53,855 nt of DNA from an uncultured Flavobacteriales bacterium (lineage in GTDB: Bacteria; Bacteroidota; Bacteroidia; Flavobacteriales_E; Vicingaceae). The notes under the pieces were generated by a model, which saw only the letters and a program-made list of their open reading frames with translations, made no database searches and was not told the DNA's origin. The stretch lies in contig CAJXMH010000020.1 in the NCBI GenBank assembly GCA_913056345.1, forward strand, positions 1 to 53,855. The letters run 5' to 3'. The number at the start of each line of letters is the position of its first letter. Position 1 is the stretch's first letter. Shown piece by piece: positions 18,979 through 28,544 of the stretch. Both the position numbers and the translations under genes were made by a program.

Positions 18979-20226
18979 ATGGAAATGAAGCGAGTAGTAG
19001 TTACCGGAATAGGCGCAATTACTCCTTTAGGTAATAATTTAAAGGAGTTTTGGGGTGCTTTAAAAGGTGGTGTGAGCGGGGCAGCTCCGATCACTCATTT
19101 TGATGCATCAAAATTTAAAACGCAATTTGCTTGCGAGGTTAAAAACTACGACCCTACAGATTATTTTGACCGAAAGGAAGCGCGCAAGCTAGACTTGTTT
19201 GCTCAGTACGCCTTAATCTCGTCTGACGAAGCTATTCAACATTCGGGTTTAGACCTAGATCAAATTAATAAAGATCGAGTTGGTGTTATTTGGGGCGCAG
19301 GAATTGGAGGTTTAAGAACCTTCCAAGAAGAGTGCATCACTTTTGGTCAAGGAGATGGTACACCACGATTTAATCCTTTCTTCATTCCAAAAATGATCGC
19401 TGATATTGCTCCGGGGCATATTTCGATCAAATATGGACTTAGAGGTCCCAATTTTACTACCGTTTCTGCATGTGCTTCAAGTACTAATGCAATAAGTGAT
19501 GCCCTAACCTACATTCGTTTGGGCAAAATGGACGCCTGCGTGTGTGGCGGATCAGAAGCTGCCGTGAGCGAAGCAGGAATTGGTGGCTTTAATGCGATGC
19601 ATGCGCTCTCCAAAAGGAATGATGAGCCGGCAAAAGCTTCTCGTCCGTTTGACAAAGACAGAGATGGCTTTGTTTTAGGTGAGGGAGGAGGAACTTTGAT
19701 CCTCGAAGAATACGAACATGCAAAGGCAAGAGGAGCAAAGATTTATGCAGAGCTAGTTGGTAGTGGACTATCGGCTGATGCTCACCACATGACAGCTCCA
19801 CACCCTGAAGGACTTGGAGCGAAAAATGTTATGCGCCTTGCATTAGAGGACGCAGGCCTTGAAGCAGAAGACATTGATTATATAAATGTACATGGAACTT
19901 CAACTCCTCTTGGCGACATTGCAGAAGCAAAAGCCATTAAAGAGGTGTTTGGTGAACATGCCTACAATTTGAACATCAGTTCAACAAAATCTATGACAGG
20001 TCATCTTCTAGGAGCTGCCGGAATAATTGAAGCCATTGCTTCGGTGATGGCAATCAATGAGGGTATCGTCCCTCCGACCATCAATCACTTTACAGATGAT
20101 GATGCGTTTGACCCTAAACTAAACTTTACCTTTAACCAAGCGCAAAAAAGAGAAGTAAAGGCAGCGCTCAGCAATACCTTTGGTTTTGGTGGTCATAATG
20201 CTTCTGTTATTTTCAAAAAATTCTAA
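18979..20226 (+). CDS. fabF: Beta-ketoacyl-ACP synthase II
   Basis: 415 residues with the Cys-His-His triad: Cys in TVSACASSTNAI, His in NVHGTSTPLGD and His in STKSMTGHLLGAAG, and the C-terminal GFGGHNASVIF. It elongates acyl-ACP with malonyl-ACP. ATG 18979 was used; a second ATG two codons later is equally possible. The stop is followed in the same reading frame, after one sense codon, by the rnc TTG start. Confidence 0.97.
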   Translation: MEMKRVVVTGIGAITPLGNNLKEFWGALKGGVSGAAPITHFDASKFKTQFACEVKNYDPTDYFDRKEARKLDLFAQYALISSDEAIQHSGLDLDQINKDRVGVIWGAGIGGLRTFQEECITFGQGDGTPRFNPFFIPKMIADIAPGHISIKYGLRGPNFTTVSACASSTNAISDALTYIRLGKMDACVCGGSEAAVSEAGIGGFNAMHALSKRNDEPAKASRPFDKDRDGFVLGEGGGTLILEEYEHAKARGAKIYAELVGSGLSADAHHMTAPHPEGLGAKNVMRLALEDAGLEAEDIDYINVHGTSTPLGDIAEAKAIKEVFGEHAYNLNISSTKSMTGHLLGAAGIIEAIASVMAINEGIVPPTINHFTDDDAFDPKLNFTFNQAQKREVKAALSNTFGFGGHNASVIFKKF

Positions 20227-20229
20227 TTT

Positions 20230-20946
20230 TTGAGTTTATTTCAGGGGATTAGATATTTTTTGCTTCCCAAGCGGAACAAAAAAAGAGCCCTGAAAACTAT
20301 TTTAGGCTTCTTCCCTGCTAACTTGCAACTGTATGAGCAAGCATTTACGCATAAGTCCATTATAAACGAAAAAGAAGATCGTTCGCAGTCTAATGAGCGT
20401 TTAGAATACTTGGGTGACGCCATTTTAAGTGCGGTAGTAGCAGAGTATTTTTTTAACCGCTTTCCCTATGAAGACGAAGGTTTTCTTACAAAAGTTAGAG
20501 CGAAGCTGGTAAGCAGAAGTTTTCTCAATAAACTTAGCGTTGAACTCGGACTTGATACTTTTCTAGAAACCTCGGCAAATCTGAAGCGCTCAAAGTCCAT
20601 TTATGGGGATGCATTTGAAGCCTTAATTGGGGCTATTTATCTTGATAAAGGGTATGAAAGCTGCAGAAGGTTTTTAATTGACCGCGTCATTAGTGACTAT
20701 ATAGATATTGACGGTTTGATTGAAAAAGAGATTGACTATAAAAGTAAGTTAGTTGAGTGGAGCCAAAAACACAATAAGAAGTTCGACTACCGCCTAGATG
20801 AACTAAACAACGGAGATCGCAAGTACTTTAAGTGCAGCCTGCTGATTGAAGGTAAGGAAGCGGGAAAAGGAGAAGCATATTCTAAAAAAAAGGCACAACA
20901 GCTAGCAGCGGAACAGTTCTTTGAAGAATATTTAGCAAAAATATAA
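20230..20946 (+). CDS. rnc: Ribonuclease III
   Basis: 238 residues: an RNase III domain with signature NERLEYLGDAILSAVVAEY (catalytic Glu and Asp), a second acidic pair in YGDAFEALIGAIYLDKG, then a double-stranded RNA-binding domain (DYKSKLVEWSQ ... KKKAQQLAAEQFF). It processes rRNA precursors and cleaves long RNA duplexes. The start is TTG: no ATG exists before the catalytic core and the encoded MSLFQGIRYFLLPKR is a normal N-terminus for the group. It is in frame with fabF, two codons after its stop. Confidence 0.95.
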   Translation: MSLFQGIRYFLLPKRNKKRALKTILGFFPANLQLYEQAFTHKSIINEKEDRSQSNERLEYLGDAILSAVVAEYFFNRFPYEDEGFLTKVRAKLVSRSFLNKLSVELGLDTFLETSANLKRSKSIYGDAFEALIGAIYLDKGYESCRRFLIDRVISDYIDIDGLIEKEIDYKSKLVEWSQKHNKKFDYRLDELNNGDRKYFKCSLLIEGKEAGKGEAYSKKKAQQLAAEQFFEEYLAKI

Positions 20947-21013
20947 CAATGCGTATTATTAGGCTGATTAAGCATTCACTACCTTTGAAAGCGCATTAAG
21001 GAAGTGCTTAAAA

Positions 21014-21427
21014 ATGGCCAAACTCGTTTTAGAATTTGAAGCAGATTACGATTTTCACCTTATTGGTATTTGCAGTCATGTTAAAGACTACAGAATCAGT
21101 TGGGAGATCAACAAATTGCTAGGGTTAGGCCTTGTGAGAGATGAAGACTATAAGCTTTTTCTCCAAAAAGAAGTGTTACCTTTCCCCTTTTTCAGTTATA
21201 TTAAAGAGGAAGAATTAAAAGAGTTTTACCTTATTGGGAATAGAAGCAAGGGGGTTAACTTAATACCAGAAGAAGCAGAAGTTGACTATTTTTTGATGTT
21301 AAAGGGATTTTTTTCTGAAACAGAAGTAAAGCATTTAGCCCAAAAAATAGGCGGTTTAAAAACTGTTCTTACCAGCTTCGCAATAGAAGTAGAAGCTCTA
21401 AAATCAAAACAAAACTTAGTTTTTTAA
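21014..21427 (+). CDS. IPExxxVDY family protein
   Basis: 137 residues with the naming motif LIPEEAEVDYFLMLKG near residue 80. This small cytoplasmic Bacteroidota family has unknown function and usually lies between rnc and pyk, exactly as here. It is 67 nt after rnc and 2 nt before pyk. Confidence 0.9.
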   Translation: MAKLVLEFEADYDFHLIGICSHVKDYRISWEINKLLGLGLVRDEDYKLFLQKEVLPFPFFSYIKEEELKEFYLIGNRSKGVNLIPEEAEVDYFLMLKGFFSETEVKHLAQKIGGLKTVLTSFAIEVEALKSKQNLVF

Positions 21428-21429
21428 AG

Positions 21430-22857
21430 ATGATGAACGAAAAGAAAACCAAAATAGTAGCCACTGTCGGTCCTGCAACTTCTGACAAAAAGACCTTAAA
21501 GCAAATCATTGCTGAAGGGGTTAATGTGATCCGTATCAACTTTTCTCATGGCAACCATGAAGATCTTGTGCCGATCATTAAATATGTGAGGGAAATCAAT
21601 AAAGAACAAGGCATTCATACTGCCATTTTAGGCGACCTTCAAGGACCTAAGATTAGAATAGGTGAGCTAAAGGGCGGAACGATCAGCATCAAAGAGGGCG
21701 ACGAAATAATTCTTACCAATACGCCCATTGAAGGAACAGCTGAGAAAGTATACATGAGTTACCAGCGCTTTGCCCGGGATGTAAAAAAGGGAGAAAGAAT
21801 TTTGATCGACGATGGCAAACTTGCGCTTGAAATAGTGTCAACAGACAAGAAAAGTGAAGTAAAAGCTAAGTTTTTAAATGGAGGTAAACTTTCCTCAAAT
21901 AAAGGAGTAAACCTACCCAATACTAAGATTTCACTGCCTAGCCTCACCGAAAAAGACCAAGAAGACTTAGAATTTGCATTAGAGCACAATTTGGAATGGA
22001 TCGGCTTATCCTTCGTTCGCTCAGCCAGAGATATAATTGAGCTCAAACACCTTGTAAACAGTCAGCATAAAAGTTCGAGGGTGATTGCTAAGATTGAAAA
22101 ACCTGAAGCAGTGGACGATATTGAAGACATTATTGAAGAGGCCGATGCGATTATGGTTGCAAGAGGTGATCTTGGGGTTGAAATACCCATGGAAAGAGTT
22201 CCGCTTTTACAGAAAAAGATCGTGCGTAAGTGTCTAAAAAGAGCAAAACCTGTAATCATTGCTACTCAGATGATGGAGAGCATGATTCAGAGTATTAGCC
22301 CAACAAGAGCCGAAGTAAATGATGTAGCTAACGCTGTGCTAGACGGAGCAGATGCGGTAATGCTCAGTGCTGAAACCTCAGTAGGAAAGTATCCAGTTGA
22401 GGTAATAAAAGCAATGACTAAGATCATCATGCAAATTGAAGAAACCGAAGAGATCTACCACCATGAGTTTCCGCCTGAATTAAACGAGGAGCGTTTCATT
22501 TCAGACTCAATTTGCTATAATGCCTGTAGATTATCTCAGAGAACTAGTGCTTCTGCAATTGTTACCATGACCCATTCAGGTTATACTGCGGCCAAAATCT
22601 CAAGTTTTAGACCTAAAGCAGGAATCTTTGCCTTTACAGGAAATCATTCTCTACTTAATAAACTCAGCCTAGTATGGGGTGTAAGAGGTTATTACTATGA
22701 TAAATACGTGAGCACCGACCACACCATAGCTGACATTAAATACCTGCTGAAAAAAGGGAAATATGTAGAAGGGAAAGACCTCATCATTAACATTGCAAGC
22801 ATGCCTATAAATGAGAAAGGACAATCGAACATGATTAAGTTAAGCTACGTCGATTAG
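21430..22857 (+). CDS. pyk: Pyruvate kinase
   Basis: 475 residues: a TIM barrel with TKIVATVGPAT, the substrate loop VIRINFSHGNHED, the active-site Lys region VIAKIEKPEAVDDIEDI and MVARGDLGVEIP, an inserted B domain and a C-terminal allosteric domain. It makes pyruvate and ATP from PEP and ADP. It overlaps functionally with the conserved rnc-IPExxxVDY neighbourhood. The start may be ATG 21430 or the adjacent ATG 21433. Confidence 0.97.
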   Translation: MMNEKKTKIVATVGPATSDKKTLKQIIAEGVNVIRINFSHGNHEDLVPIIKYVREINKEQGIHTAILGDLQGPKIRIGELKGGTISIKEGDEIILTNTPIEGTAEKVYMSYQRFARDVKKGERILIDDGKLALEIVSTDKKSEVKAKFLNGGKLSSNKGVNLPNTKISLPSLTEKDQEDLEFALEHNLEWIGLSFVRSARDIIELKHLVNSQHKSSRVIAKIEKPEAVDDIEDIIEEADAIMVARGDLGVEIPMERVPLLQKKIVRKCLKRAKPVIIATQMMESMIQSISPTRAEVNDVANAVLDGADAVMLSAETSVGKYPVEVIKAMTKIIMQIEETEEIYHHEFPPELNEERFISDSICYNACRLSQRTSASAIVTMTHSGYTAAKISSFRPKAGIFAFTGNHSLLNKLSLVWGVRGYYYDKYVSTDHTIADIKYLLKKGKYVEGKDLIINIASMPINEKGQSNMIKLSYVD

Positions 22858-22953
22858 GCTTGACATTTTCGCTATTTATCGGTGATTTTTTGCTCTTCGT
22901 ATAAGTTCACTTTATTTTAATACTGGGCTAGCAACTGCTTGACCTTGCTAAAC

Positions 22954-22961
22954 TAGATTTG
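22954..22961 (+). promoter_or_regulatory. -7 promoter-like element of the SpoIIE phosphatase gene
   Basis: TAGATTTG, perfect TAnnTTTG, 14 nt before the ATG at 22976. No TTG stands at the right distance upstream. The 118-nt gap after pyk shows no clear terminator. Confidence 0.3.
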
Positions 22962-22975
22962 ACTTTTGATCTAGT

Positions 22976-24997
22976 ATGGTGAATAGCATAAAGGGTAAGC
23001 TTCTTCTGGTTTTACTTGCTTTTATAGTATTAAGCATTATTAGTGCTTTATATACTGCATTTCACTACAATCAAAAAGAAGCCTCCTTCGCAGTAAGCGA
23101 GTTAATAGACGAAGCCGAAATAGAACTACTTAGGTGCTTTAAAGAACAAGAAAATTATTTCAATTTTGAATTAAGTCAAGATAGCTATTTCGAAACAGGC
23201 AAGAGTGAATATTTAAAAGCTTATCAGCTAAGTTTTCAAAATCTTCAAGAGAAAATTGCCCAAGTTGAAACTGAAATTGAAGAAAAAGAAGTTGAAGAAG
23301 AGCTTCACAAGCTAGAAAAACTCTTAGTTGACTTCAATTTCCTCTTTGAACAGATGCAATCAAGCATCCTAAAACGCGGATTTAGGGATTACGGAATAGA
23401 GGGTGAAATGAGGACTACGATTCACTTATTAGAAGACATTCCTGAAATACCGCTCGAAGATATTTTAATGCTAAGGCGACATGAGAAAGACTATATTCTT
23501 CGTCAGAAAGAAATCTATTTGGAAAAGCATAAAAAATTAATCTACCAAATTCTTGAAGAACTAGAAATAAAACAATTTACCTCTGCTGAAAGAAAAACCT
23601 ACATAGTTGAAAGCTTGCAGAACTATGCTCATTCTTTTTCTCAACTTGCCATGTATGAGCGTATTATTGGGCTGAAGGCAAATTCTGGATACAAGCATAA
23701 ATTAAATCAGAAAACCAATCAATTAATTCAACAAGCTAAACAGATCAAATTAAAGCATGCTGTTTACCAAAAAGCTACCTTCGAAAAATTGGAGTTTTCA
23801 TTTATCTTTTTTTGGCTGGCTTATTTATTAAGCGCTACTTGGTTAAGCCTAAAGATATCAGACCGTTTCACCAAAAGATTAACTAAACTGAGCTCTCAGA
23901 TCAACTATTTCGTAAACTCCAATTTTACTATCAAACTTGCAGAAGAGTTTAGCCAAAATAAAGATGAGATTGGAGTGCTTTGGAATAACTTCAAGAAAAT
24001 GGAAGCTGAAATAGTAGACTATATTGAACTATTCAAAGAGAAAGTTGATGAAAAAACATTTGAGCTTTTAGAAAAAACTGAAAAAATAGAAAAGCAAAAA
24101 ACTGCTCTAGAAAAACAAAAAGCCCTTGCTGAGGTCAAAAACAAAGAACTAACGGACGGCATAAAATATGGCTGGCGAATTCAGCAAGCCTTATTGCCAA
24201 AAGAAAGTCGTGTACAAAAACAAATAGAGCAAGGCTTCTTACTGTTTATGCCAAAAGATGTTGTGAGCGGCGACGTATATTGGACACATAAAATCAAATC
24301 AAAAAAGGGTAGCTCAAGTATCTTTTCCGTCATAGACTGCACAGGGCATGGGGTTCCGGGAGCGTTTATGAGCATCTTGGCTTTAAATGCAATAGAAGAT
24401 GCGGTCTTAAATAAAAAGCTACGTAGCCCAGCTGAAATCCTGCAATCGGCTAACGATTTTGTCTTTTCCTCATTAAAGTATTACAATAATGAAGGGCATG
24501 AAAATCTCTCAAAAGATGGAATGGAACTTGGTTTTTGCAGTTTAAATAGAGAGCAGAAAGAACTACTATTTTCAGCAGCTAACCGTCCTTTATACCTCGT
24601 TCGAAAAAAAGAGACTAATCAAATTGAAATCCCTGATTTAAATGTAGATACCTACAGTAAAACTGAAACAGAAGAGTACATGCTGTTTCAAATAAACCCA
24701 AGCAAGCTTACTTTAGGTACTGTAAAAAATAGCGGATCTTCTCCTTCTCAATTTACTTGTCAGTCCATAAAAGTCAAGAAGGGTGATATGATTTATTTGA
24801 GCTCTGACGGTTTTGCTGATCAATTCGGAGGTAAGCGTAATAAAAAGTTTATGACCAAAAGGTTAAAACAATTACTCATTGACATTCATCCACTTGAAGA
24901 GTCAGAGCAAAAAGCTATTTTAAAACAGCGCTTTTTAAGCTGGAAGGGCAAAGAAGAACAAATTGATGATGTTTGCCTACTAGGGGTTAGAGTTTAA
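22976..24997 (+). CDS. Membrane SpoIIE-type serine phosphatase
   Basis: 673 residues. TM1 is at about 8-28, followed by a long helical periplasmic sensor (30-270), TM2 at about 274-293 and a HAMP-like/coiled-coil linker (294-400, many Glu and Lys). The cytoplasmic PP2C/SpoIIE phosphatase domain runs from about 400 to the end, with metal-binding GDVYW, IDCTGHGVPGAFMSILALN and the C-terminal YLSSDGFADQFGG plus DDVCLLG. In this architecture a periplasmic signal controls dephosphorylation of a target such as an anti-anti-sigma factor. No STAS or anti-sigma partner gene is nearby, so the target is unknown. Confidence 0.9.
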   Translation: MVNSIKGKLLLVLLAFIVLSIISALYTAFHYNQKEASFAVSELIDEAEIELLRCFKEQENYFNFELSQDSYFETGKSEYLKAYQLSFQNLQEKIAQVETEIEEKEVEEELHKLEKLLVDFNFLFEQMQSSILKRGFRDYGIEGEMRTTIHLLEDIPEIPLEDILMLRRHEKDYILRQKEIYLEKHKKLIYQILEELEIKQFTSAERKTYIVESLQNYAHSFSQLAMYERIIGLKANSGYKHKLNQKTNQLIQQAKQIKLKHAVYQKATFEKLEFSFIFFWLAYLLSATWLSLKISDRFTKRLTKLSSQINYFVNSNFTIKLAEEFSQNKDEIGVLWNNFKKMEAEIVDYIELFKEKVDEKTFELLEKTEKIEKQKTALEKQKALAEVKNKELTDGIKYGWRIQQALLPKESRVQKQIEQGFLLFMPKDVVSGDVYWTHKIKSKKGSSSIFSVIDCTGHGVPGAFMSILALNAIEDAVLNKKLRSPAEILQSANDFVFSSLKYYNNEGHENLSKDGMELGFCSLNREQKELLFSAANRPLYLVRKKETNQIEIPDLNVDTYSKTETEEYMLFQINPSKLTLGTVKNSGSSPSQFTCQSIKVKKGDMIYLSSDGFADQFGGKRNKKFMTKRLKQLLIDIHPLEESEQKAILKQRFLSWKGKEEQIDDVCLLGVRV

Positions 24998-25047
24998 ACA
25001 ACTAACCTCCTCTTTTTACTTATTTTAGTCGCAGAATTAAATCAAAT

Positions 25048-26100
25048 ATGGAATTCAAAACACGCCTTTTAAAAGAAATTTGCGAAATAGCCGGTGCACC
25101 CGGTTATGAGCAAAGAATTAGAGAACTTGTAATCAAAGAGGTAAGTCCCTTGGTTGACGAGGTAAAAGTAAATAACATGGGTAATGTCTATGCCATTAAA
25201 AAAGGCAAAGATTCCACCAAGAAAGTTATGGTAGGAGCCCATATGGACGAAATTGGATTTATAGTAACCCATATTGACGACCAAGGTTTTGTTCGTTTTC
25301 ACACCTTGGGCGGTTTTGACCCCAAGACGCTTACTGCACAAAGAGTAATTATTCACGGTAAAGAAGACATTATTGGAGTTATGGGTAGTAAGCCCATACA
25401 CGTAATGAGTGCAGAAGAAAAGCAGAAAAACCCTAAAACAACCGACTACTTTATTGATTTAGGCAGACCGAAAGAAGAGGTAGAAAAGATTGTTTCAGTG
25501 GGTGATCCTATAACCCGTTTCAGTGAACTAATTGAGATGGGTGACTGTGTTAACTGCAAATCTATTGACAATCGGGTGTCTGTTTTTATTCTAATTGAAA
25601 CCCTTAGAGCTTTAAAGGAGCAAGAAATCCCCTACGACCTTTATGGAGTTTTTACAGTGCAGGAAGAGGTGGGTATAAGAGGAGCCAATGTTTCTGCAAT
25701 GGACATTCAACCTGACTTTGGAATTGGCTTAGACACCACCATAGCCTATGATCTACCAGGAGCTCAGGCTCATGAGCAAATCACTAAATTGGGCAAGGGA
25801 ACGGCCATAAAAATTATGGATGCTTCTACTATTTGCGATTACAGGATGGTAGACTTCATGAAAAAGCAAGCAGCCAAATTTAACATAGCGTGGCAAGCTG
25901 AAATTTTACCGGCAGGAGGAACCGACACCGCGGGAATTCAACGAATGAATGATGGAGGCTCTATTGCAGGGGCTATTTCTATTCCGACGCGACATTTGCA
26001 TCAGGTAATAGAAATGGCGCACAAAAAAGATATTCTAGCCTCCATAGAACTGCTAGAAAAGTGTGTGCTAGAAATAAATGAATACGACTGGAGCTATTAA
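25048..26100 (+). CDS. M42 family metallopeptidase (glutamyl/endoglucanase-like aminopeptidase)
   Basis: 350 residues with the two-metal site of the family: His and Asp in VGAHMDEIGF, bridging Asp in CKSIDNRVSV, catalytic Glu pair in QEEVGIRGA, Asp in GIGLDTTIA and a C-terminal His in PTRHLHQVIEM. It is a cytoplasmic co-catalytic aminopeptidase, usually a large tetrahedral oligomer, that degrades peptides. Its last 23 nt overlap the start of the following membrane protein, indicating co-expression. Confidence 0.93.
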   Translation: MEFKTRLLKEICEIAGAPGYEQRIRELVIKEVSPLVDEVKVNNMGNVYAIKKGKDSTKKVMVGAHMDEIGFIVTHIDDQGFVRFHTLGGFDPKTLTAQRVIIHGKEDIIGVMGSKPIHVMSAEEKQKNPKTTDYFIDLGRPKEEVEKIVSVGDPITRFSELIEMGDCVNCKSIDNRVSVFILIETLRALKEQEIPYDLYGVFTVQEEVGIRGANVSAMDIQPDFGIGLDTTIAYDLPGAQAHEQITKLGKGTAIKIMDASTICDYRMVDFMKKQAAKFNIAWQAEILPAGGTDTAGIQRMNDGGSIAGAISIPTRHLHQVIEMAHKKDILASIELLEKCVLEINEYDWSY

Positions 26101-27535
26101 AAATTTGAAAGCAAAAGCTGCCAAACTCCAACAATCAAAAAATAGCTTTTACTGGCTCTTCAGCTTAGGGTTGCTGTTTTTTTCTATTTTTTACATAGAC
26201 ATTTGGCACACTCCAAATCCTATATCTAGAGCTCTCCCTGTACTTACCTACCATGAAACCAATACACTTGAAATAAGCCGTTATCAAGAAATAAGCTTAG
26301 ATAAAAGTAAAATTGGCGAACGGTATTATTCAGACAAAGCACCATTACCTAGCTTGATCACTATCCCTTTTTACCAACTTTCAGCTGCCTTAGGTCAGGA
26401 TAAGTGGGATTACGACAAAAAACCATTTAGTGGAGCACCCACTTGGTATAAACGGTTGAGCTATATCATCTTTCTTGGAAGTGTCTTATGCTCTTCTATG
26501 CCTTTTGCTTTGCTAGCCTTCTTTGCTTTTCAAATTGGCAAGCAAAATTTTAATTGGAAACCCACTCTAATCACTTTAAGTGTATTTGGAACTTACCTCT
26601 TTATTTATGCGGGGACCTACTTTAATCACTTAATTTCAGGCCTTTTTTTAGCTTTTGCTACTTATTTTATAAAACAGCCAAAAAAGGTTTGGTTAAGCGG
26701 TCTATTTTGCGCTTTCGCCTTCCTATCTGAATATACCTTGGGTTTATTCGCTGCACTCTTACCGCTCTTCTTGCTGAGAAAAGAGGAGAAGTGGAAACTA
26801 ATCTTCTCTTTTGGATTAGGCTTCTTACCTGCACTGATCATTTATGCTTGGTATAATTACAGCCTAAGTGGGAACCCCTTAACCTTTGTTTTTTATTACA
26901 CCGATTATGAAACATTCAGCAAGGGAATTAAACAAAACTATGGTTTTGGTTTTCCAAGCCTTGAATCAGTTTACGGCCTTCTGCTAAGCCCATACATGGG
27001 AATTTTATGGTTTTTTACTCCTTTCGCTTTTTTCATAGCTTATTGGGTTAAAAGCGGAATTAAAGCCCACCTAACTAATCCTGTATTGATCAACAGCTTG
27101 GCTTTGTTTGCCTTGATCAGTGCTTATTTTATTTGGTGGGGAGGCTACAGTTGGGGGCCGCGTTATTTGATTCCAATGGCTTGTATCCTTGCTTTGCAAA
27201 GTGCGGCTGTGTGGAGAAACAGAGTTTTTAGAAGTATTGGGCTGATTGTTTTAAGCGTAAGCTTTCTGCTTCATTTTTCTGCAAAGTCTACCGTTTTGTT
27301 TCTTATTCCAGATCGACTTTCCAAGCAAGGTGAAGCAAGTTTTCCCTTTACAGAAGTAGTGGTAGAAGCTATAAAAGCAGGAAACTATAATTCCAATAAC
27401 TTATTTACTTGGTGGTTTGACCTCGATCCTAAATACAGCGCCATTTGCTTTCTTATTCTGTTCTTTGCTTGGCTTCTTTCAGTGGAAAAGCTTTACCGCG
27501 CTGGCTTTCTTAAAACCGCTAAAGTGCAGACTTAA
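26078..27535 (+). CDS. Multi-pass membrane protein, GT-C glycosyltransferase-like
   Basis: 485 residues with about ten hydrophobic helices, a large first extracytoplasmic loop carrying ERYYSDKAPLPSLITIPFY, and a late WWGGYSWGPRYLIPMACILAL segment. The layout resembles GT-C (mannosyltransferase/ArnT-like) proteins, but the usual acidic DD/DE motif in loop 1 is not clear, so activity is uncertain. A related layout is seen in the gene at 40888. It is coupled to the M42 gene by a 23-nt overlap. Its 3' end overlaps convergent pheS by 17 nt. Confidence 0.65.
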   Translation: MNTTGAIKNLKAKAAKLQQSKNSFYWLFSLGLLFFSIFYIDIWHTPNPISRALPVLTYHETNTLEISRYQEISLDKSKIGERYYSDKAPLPSLITIPFYQLSAALGQDKWDYDKKPFSGAPTWYKRLSYIIFLGSVLCSSMPFALLAFFAFQIGKQNFNWKPTLITLSVFGTYLFIYAGTYFNHLISGLFLAFATYFIKQPKKVWLSGLFCAFAFLSEYTLGLFAALLPLFLLRKEEKWKLIFSFGLGFLPALIIYAWYNYSLSGNPLTFVFYYTDYETFSKGIKQNYGFGFPSLESVYGLLLSPYMGILWFFTPFAFFIAYWVKSGIKAHLTNPVLINSLALFALISAYFIWWGGYSWGPRYLIPMACILALQSAAVWRNRVFRSIGLIVLSVSFLLHFSAKSTVLFLIPDRLSKQGEASFPFTEVVVEAIKAGNYNSNNLFTWWFDLDPKYSAICFLILFFAWLLSVEKLYRAGFLKTAKVQT

Positions 27536-28544
27536 ACTGATCTAGAAAGGCCTTGTCATTTTCTGAGTAGAGCCTTAAGTCATTAATGTTATATTTAAGC
27601 TGAGCAATTCTTTCTACCCCCATTCCAAAGGCAAAACCAGTATATTCTTCACTGTCTATTCCACAATTTTCAAGCACATTTGGATCAACCATTCCACAAC
27701 CTAGTATTTCTAAATAGCCTGTGTATTTGCAAACGTTACAACCCTTACCGCTACATATGCTACATGAAACGTCCATTTCAGCGCTGGGCTCAGTAAAAGG
27801 AAAATATGATGGCCTTAACCTAATTTTAGTTTCTTCCCCAAATACTTCTCTAGCAAAATAGAGAAGTGTCTGCTTTAGATCAGCAAATGAGACATTTTTA
27901 TCAATGTACAAACCTTCTACTTGATGGAAAAAACAGTGCGCACGAGCAGAGATTGCTTCGTTTCTGTAGACTCTCCCCGGGGAAATGGTTCGAATTGGTG
28001 GCTTATTGTTTTCCATCACCCTAACCTGCACTGATGAAGTGTGCGTGCGCAAAGCAAGATCAGGGTCTTTTTCTACAAAGAATGTGTCTTGCATGTCTCG
28101 GGCAGGGTGCTCAGGGGGAAAATTAAGTGCCGTAAAATTGTGCCAATCATCCTCAATTTCAGGTCCCTCAGAAACATCGAATCCAATGCGCGAAAAAATT
28201 TCAATAATCTGACTTTTCGTAATGGAAATCGGGTGTCTCGTTCCAATACTGCGGTAAGAAGCTGGTCTACTTAGGTCAATGTCCTCAAACTTTGCAGCTT
28301 TTTCTTTTGATTGGAGACTTTTCTTCAGCTCGTCTACCTTGGCTTGAGCCTCATTTTTTAGCTGATTGAGTAAAGCACCGTATTCTTTCTTGTCCTCTGC
28401 TGCAACATTTTTGAACTCAGCAAACAACTTCTTTAATTCTCCCTTACTACCAAGGATCCGAATTCTGAAAGCTTCTACTTCTTCCAAGTTTTTGGCTTCA
28501 AAATTGGCCGTTTCTTTTAATAGTTGCTTTACTGTATCTAACAT
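27519..28544 (-). CDS. pheS: Phenylalanine--tRNA ligase alpha subunit
   Basis: 341 residues, full length: an N-terminal coiled coil (1-85), then the class II catalytic core with motif 2 TISPGRVYRNEAISARAHCFFHQVEG and motif 3 GFAFGMGVERIAQLKY. A four-cysteine patch CSICSGKGCNVCKYTG lies within the core, as in many bacterial PheS proteins. It forms an alpha2beta2 enzyme with PheT, which is not in the window. Its ATG shares one base with the cyclophilin stop. Confidence 0.97.
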   Translation of the reverse strand: MLDTVKQLLKETANFEAKNLEEVEAFRIRILGSKGELKKLFAEFKNVAAEDKKEYGALLNQLKNEAQAKVDELKKSLQSKEKAAKFEDIDLSRPASYRSIGTRHPISITKSQIIEIFSRIGFDVSEGPEIEDDWHNFTALNFPPEHPARDMQDTFFVEKDPDLALRTHTSSVQVRVMENNKPPIRTISPGRVYRNEAISARAHCFFHQVEGLYIDKNVSFADLKQTLLYFAREVFGEETKIRLRPSYFPFTEPSAEMDVSCSICSGKGCNVCKYTGYLEILGCGMVDPNVLENCGIDSEEYTGFAFGMGVERIAQLKYNINDLRLYSENDKAFLDQFKSAL

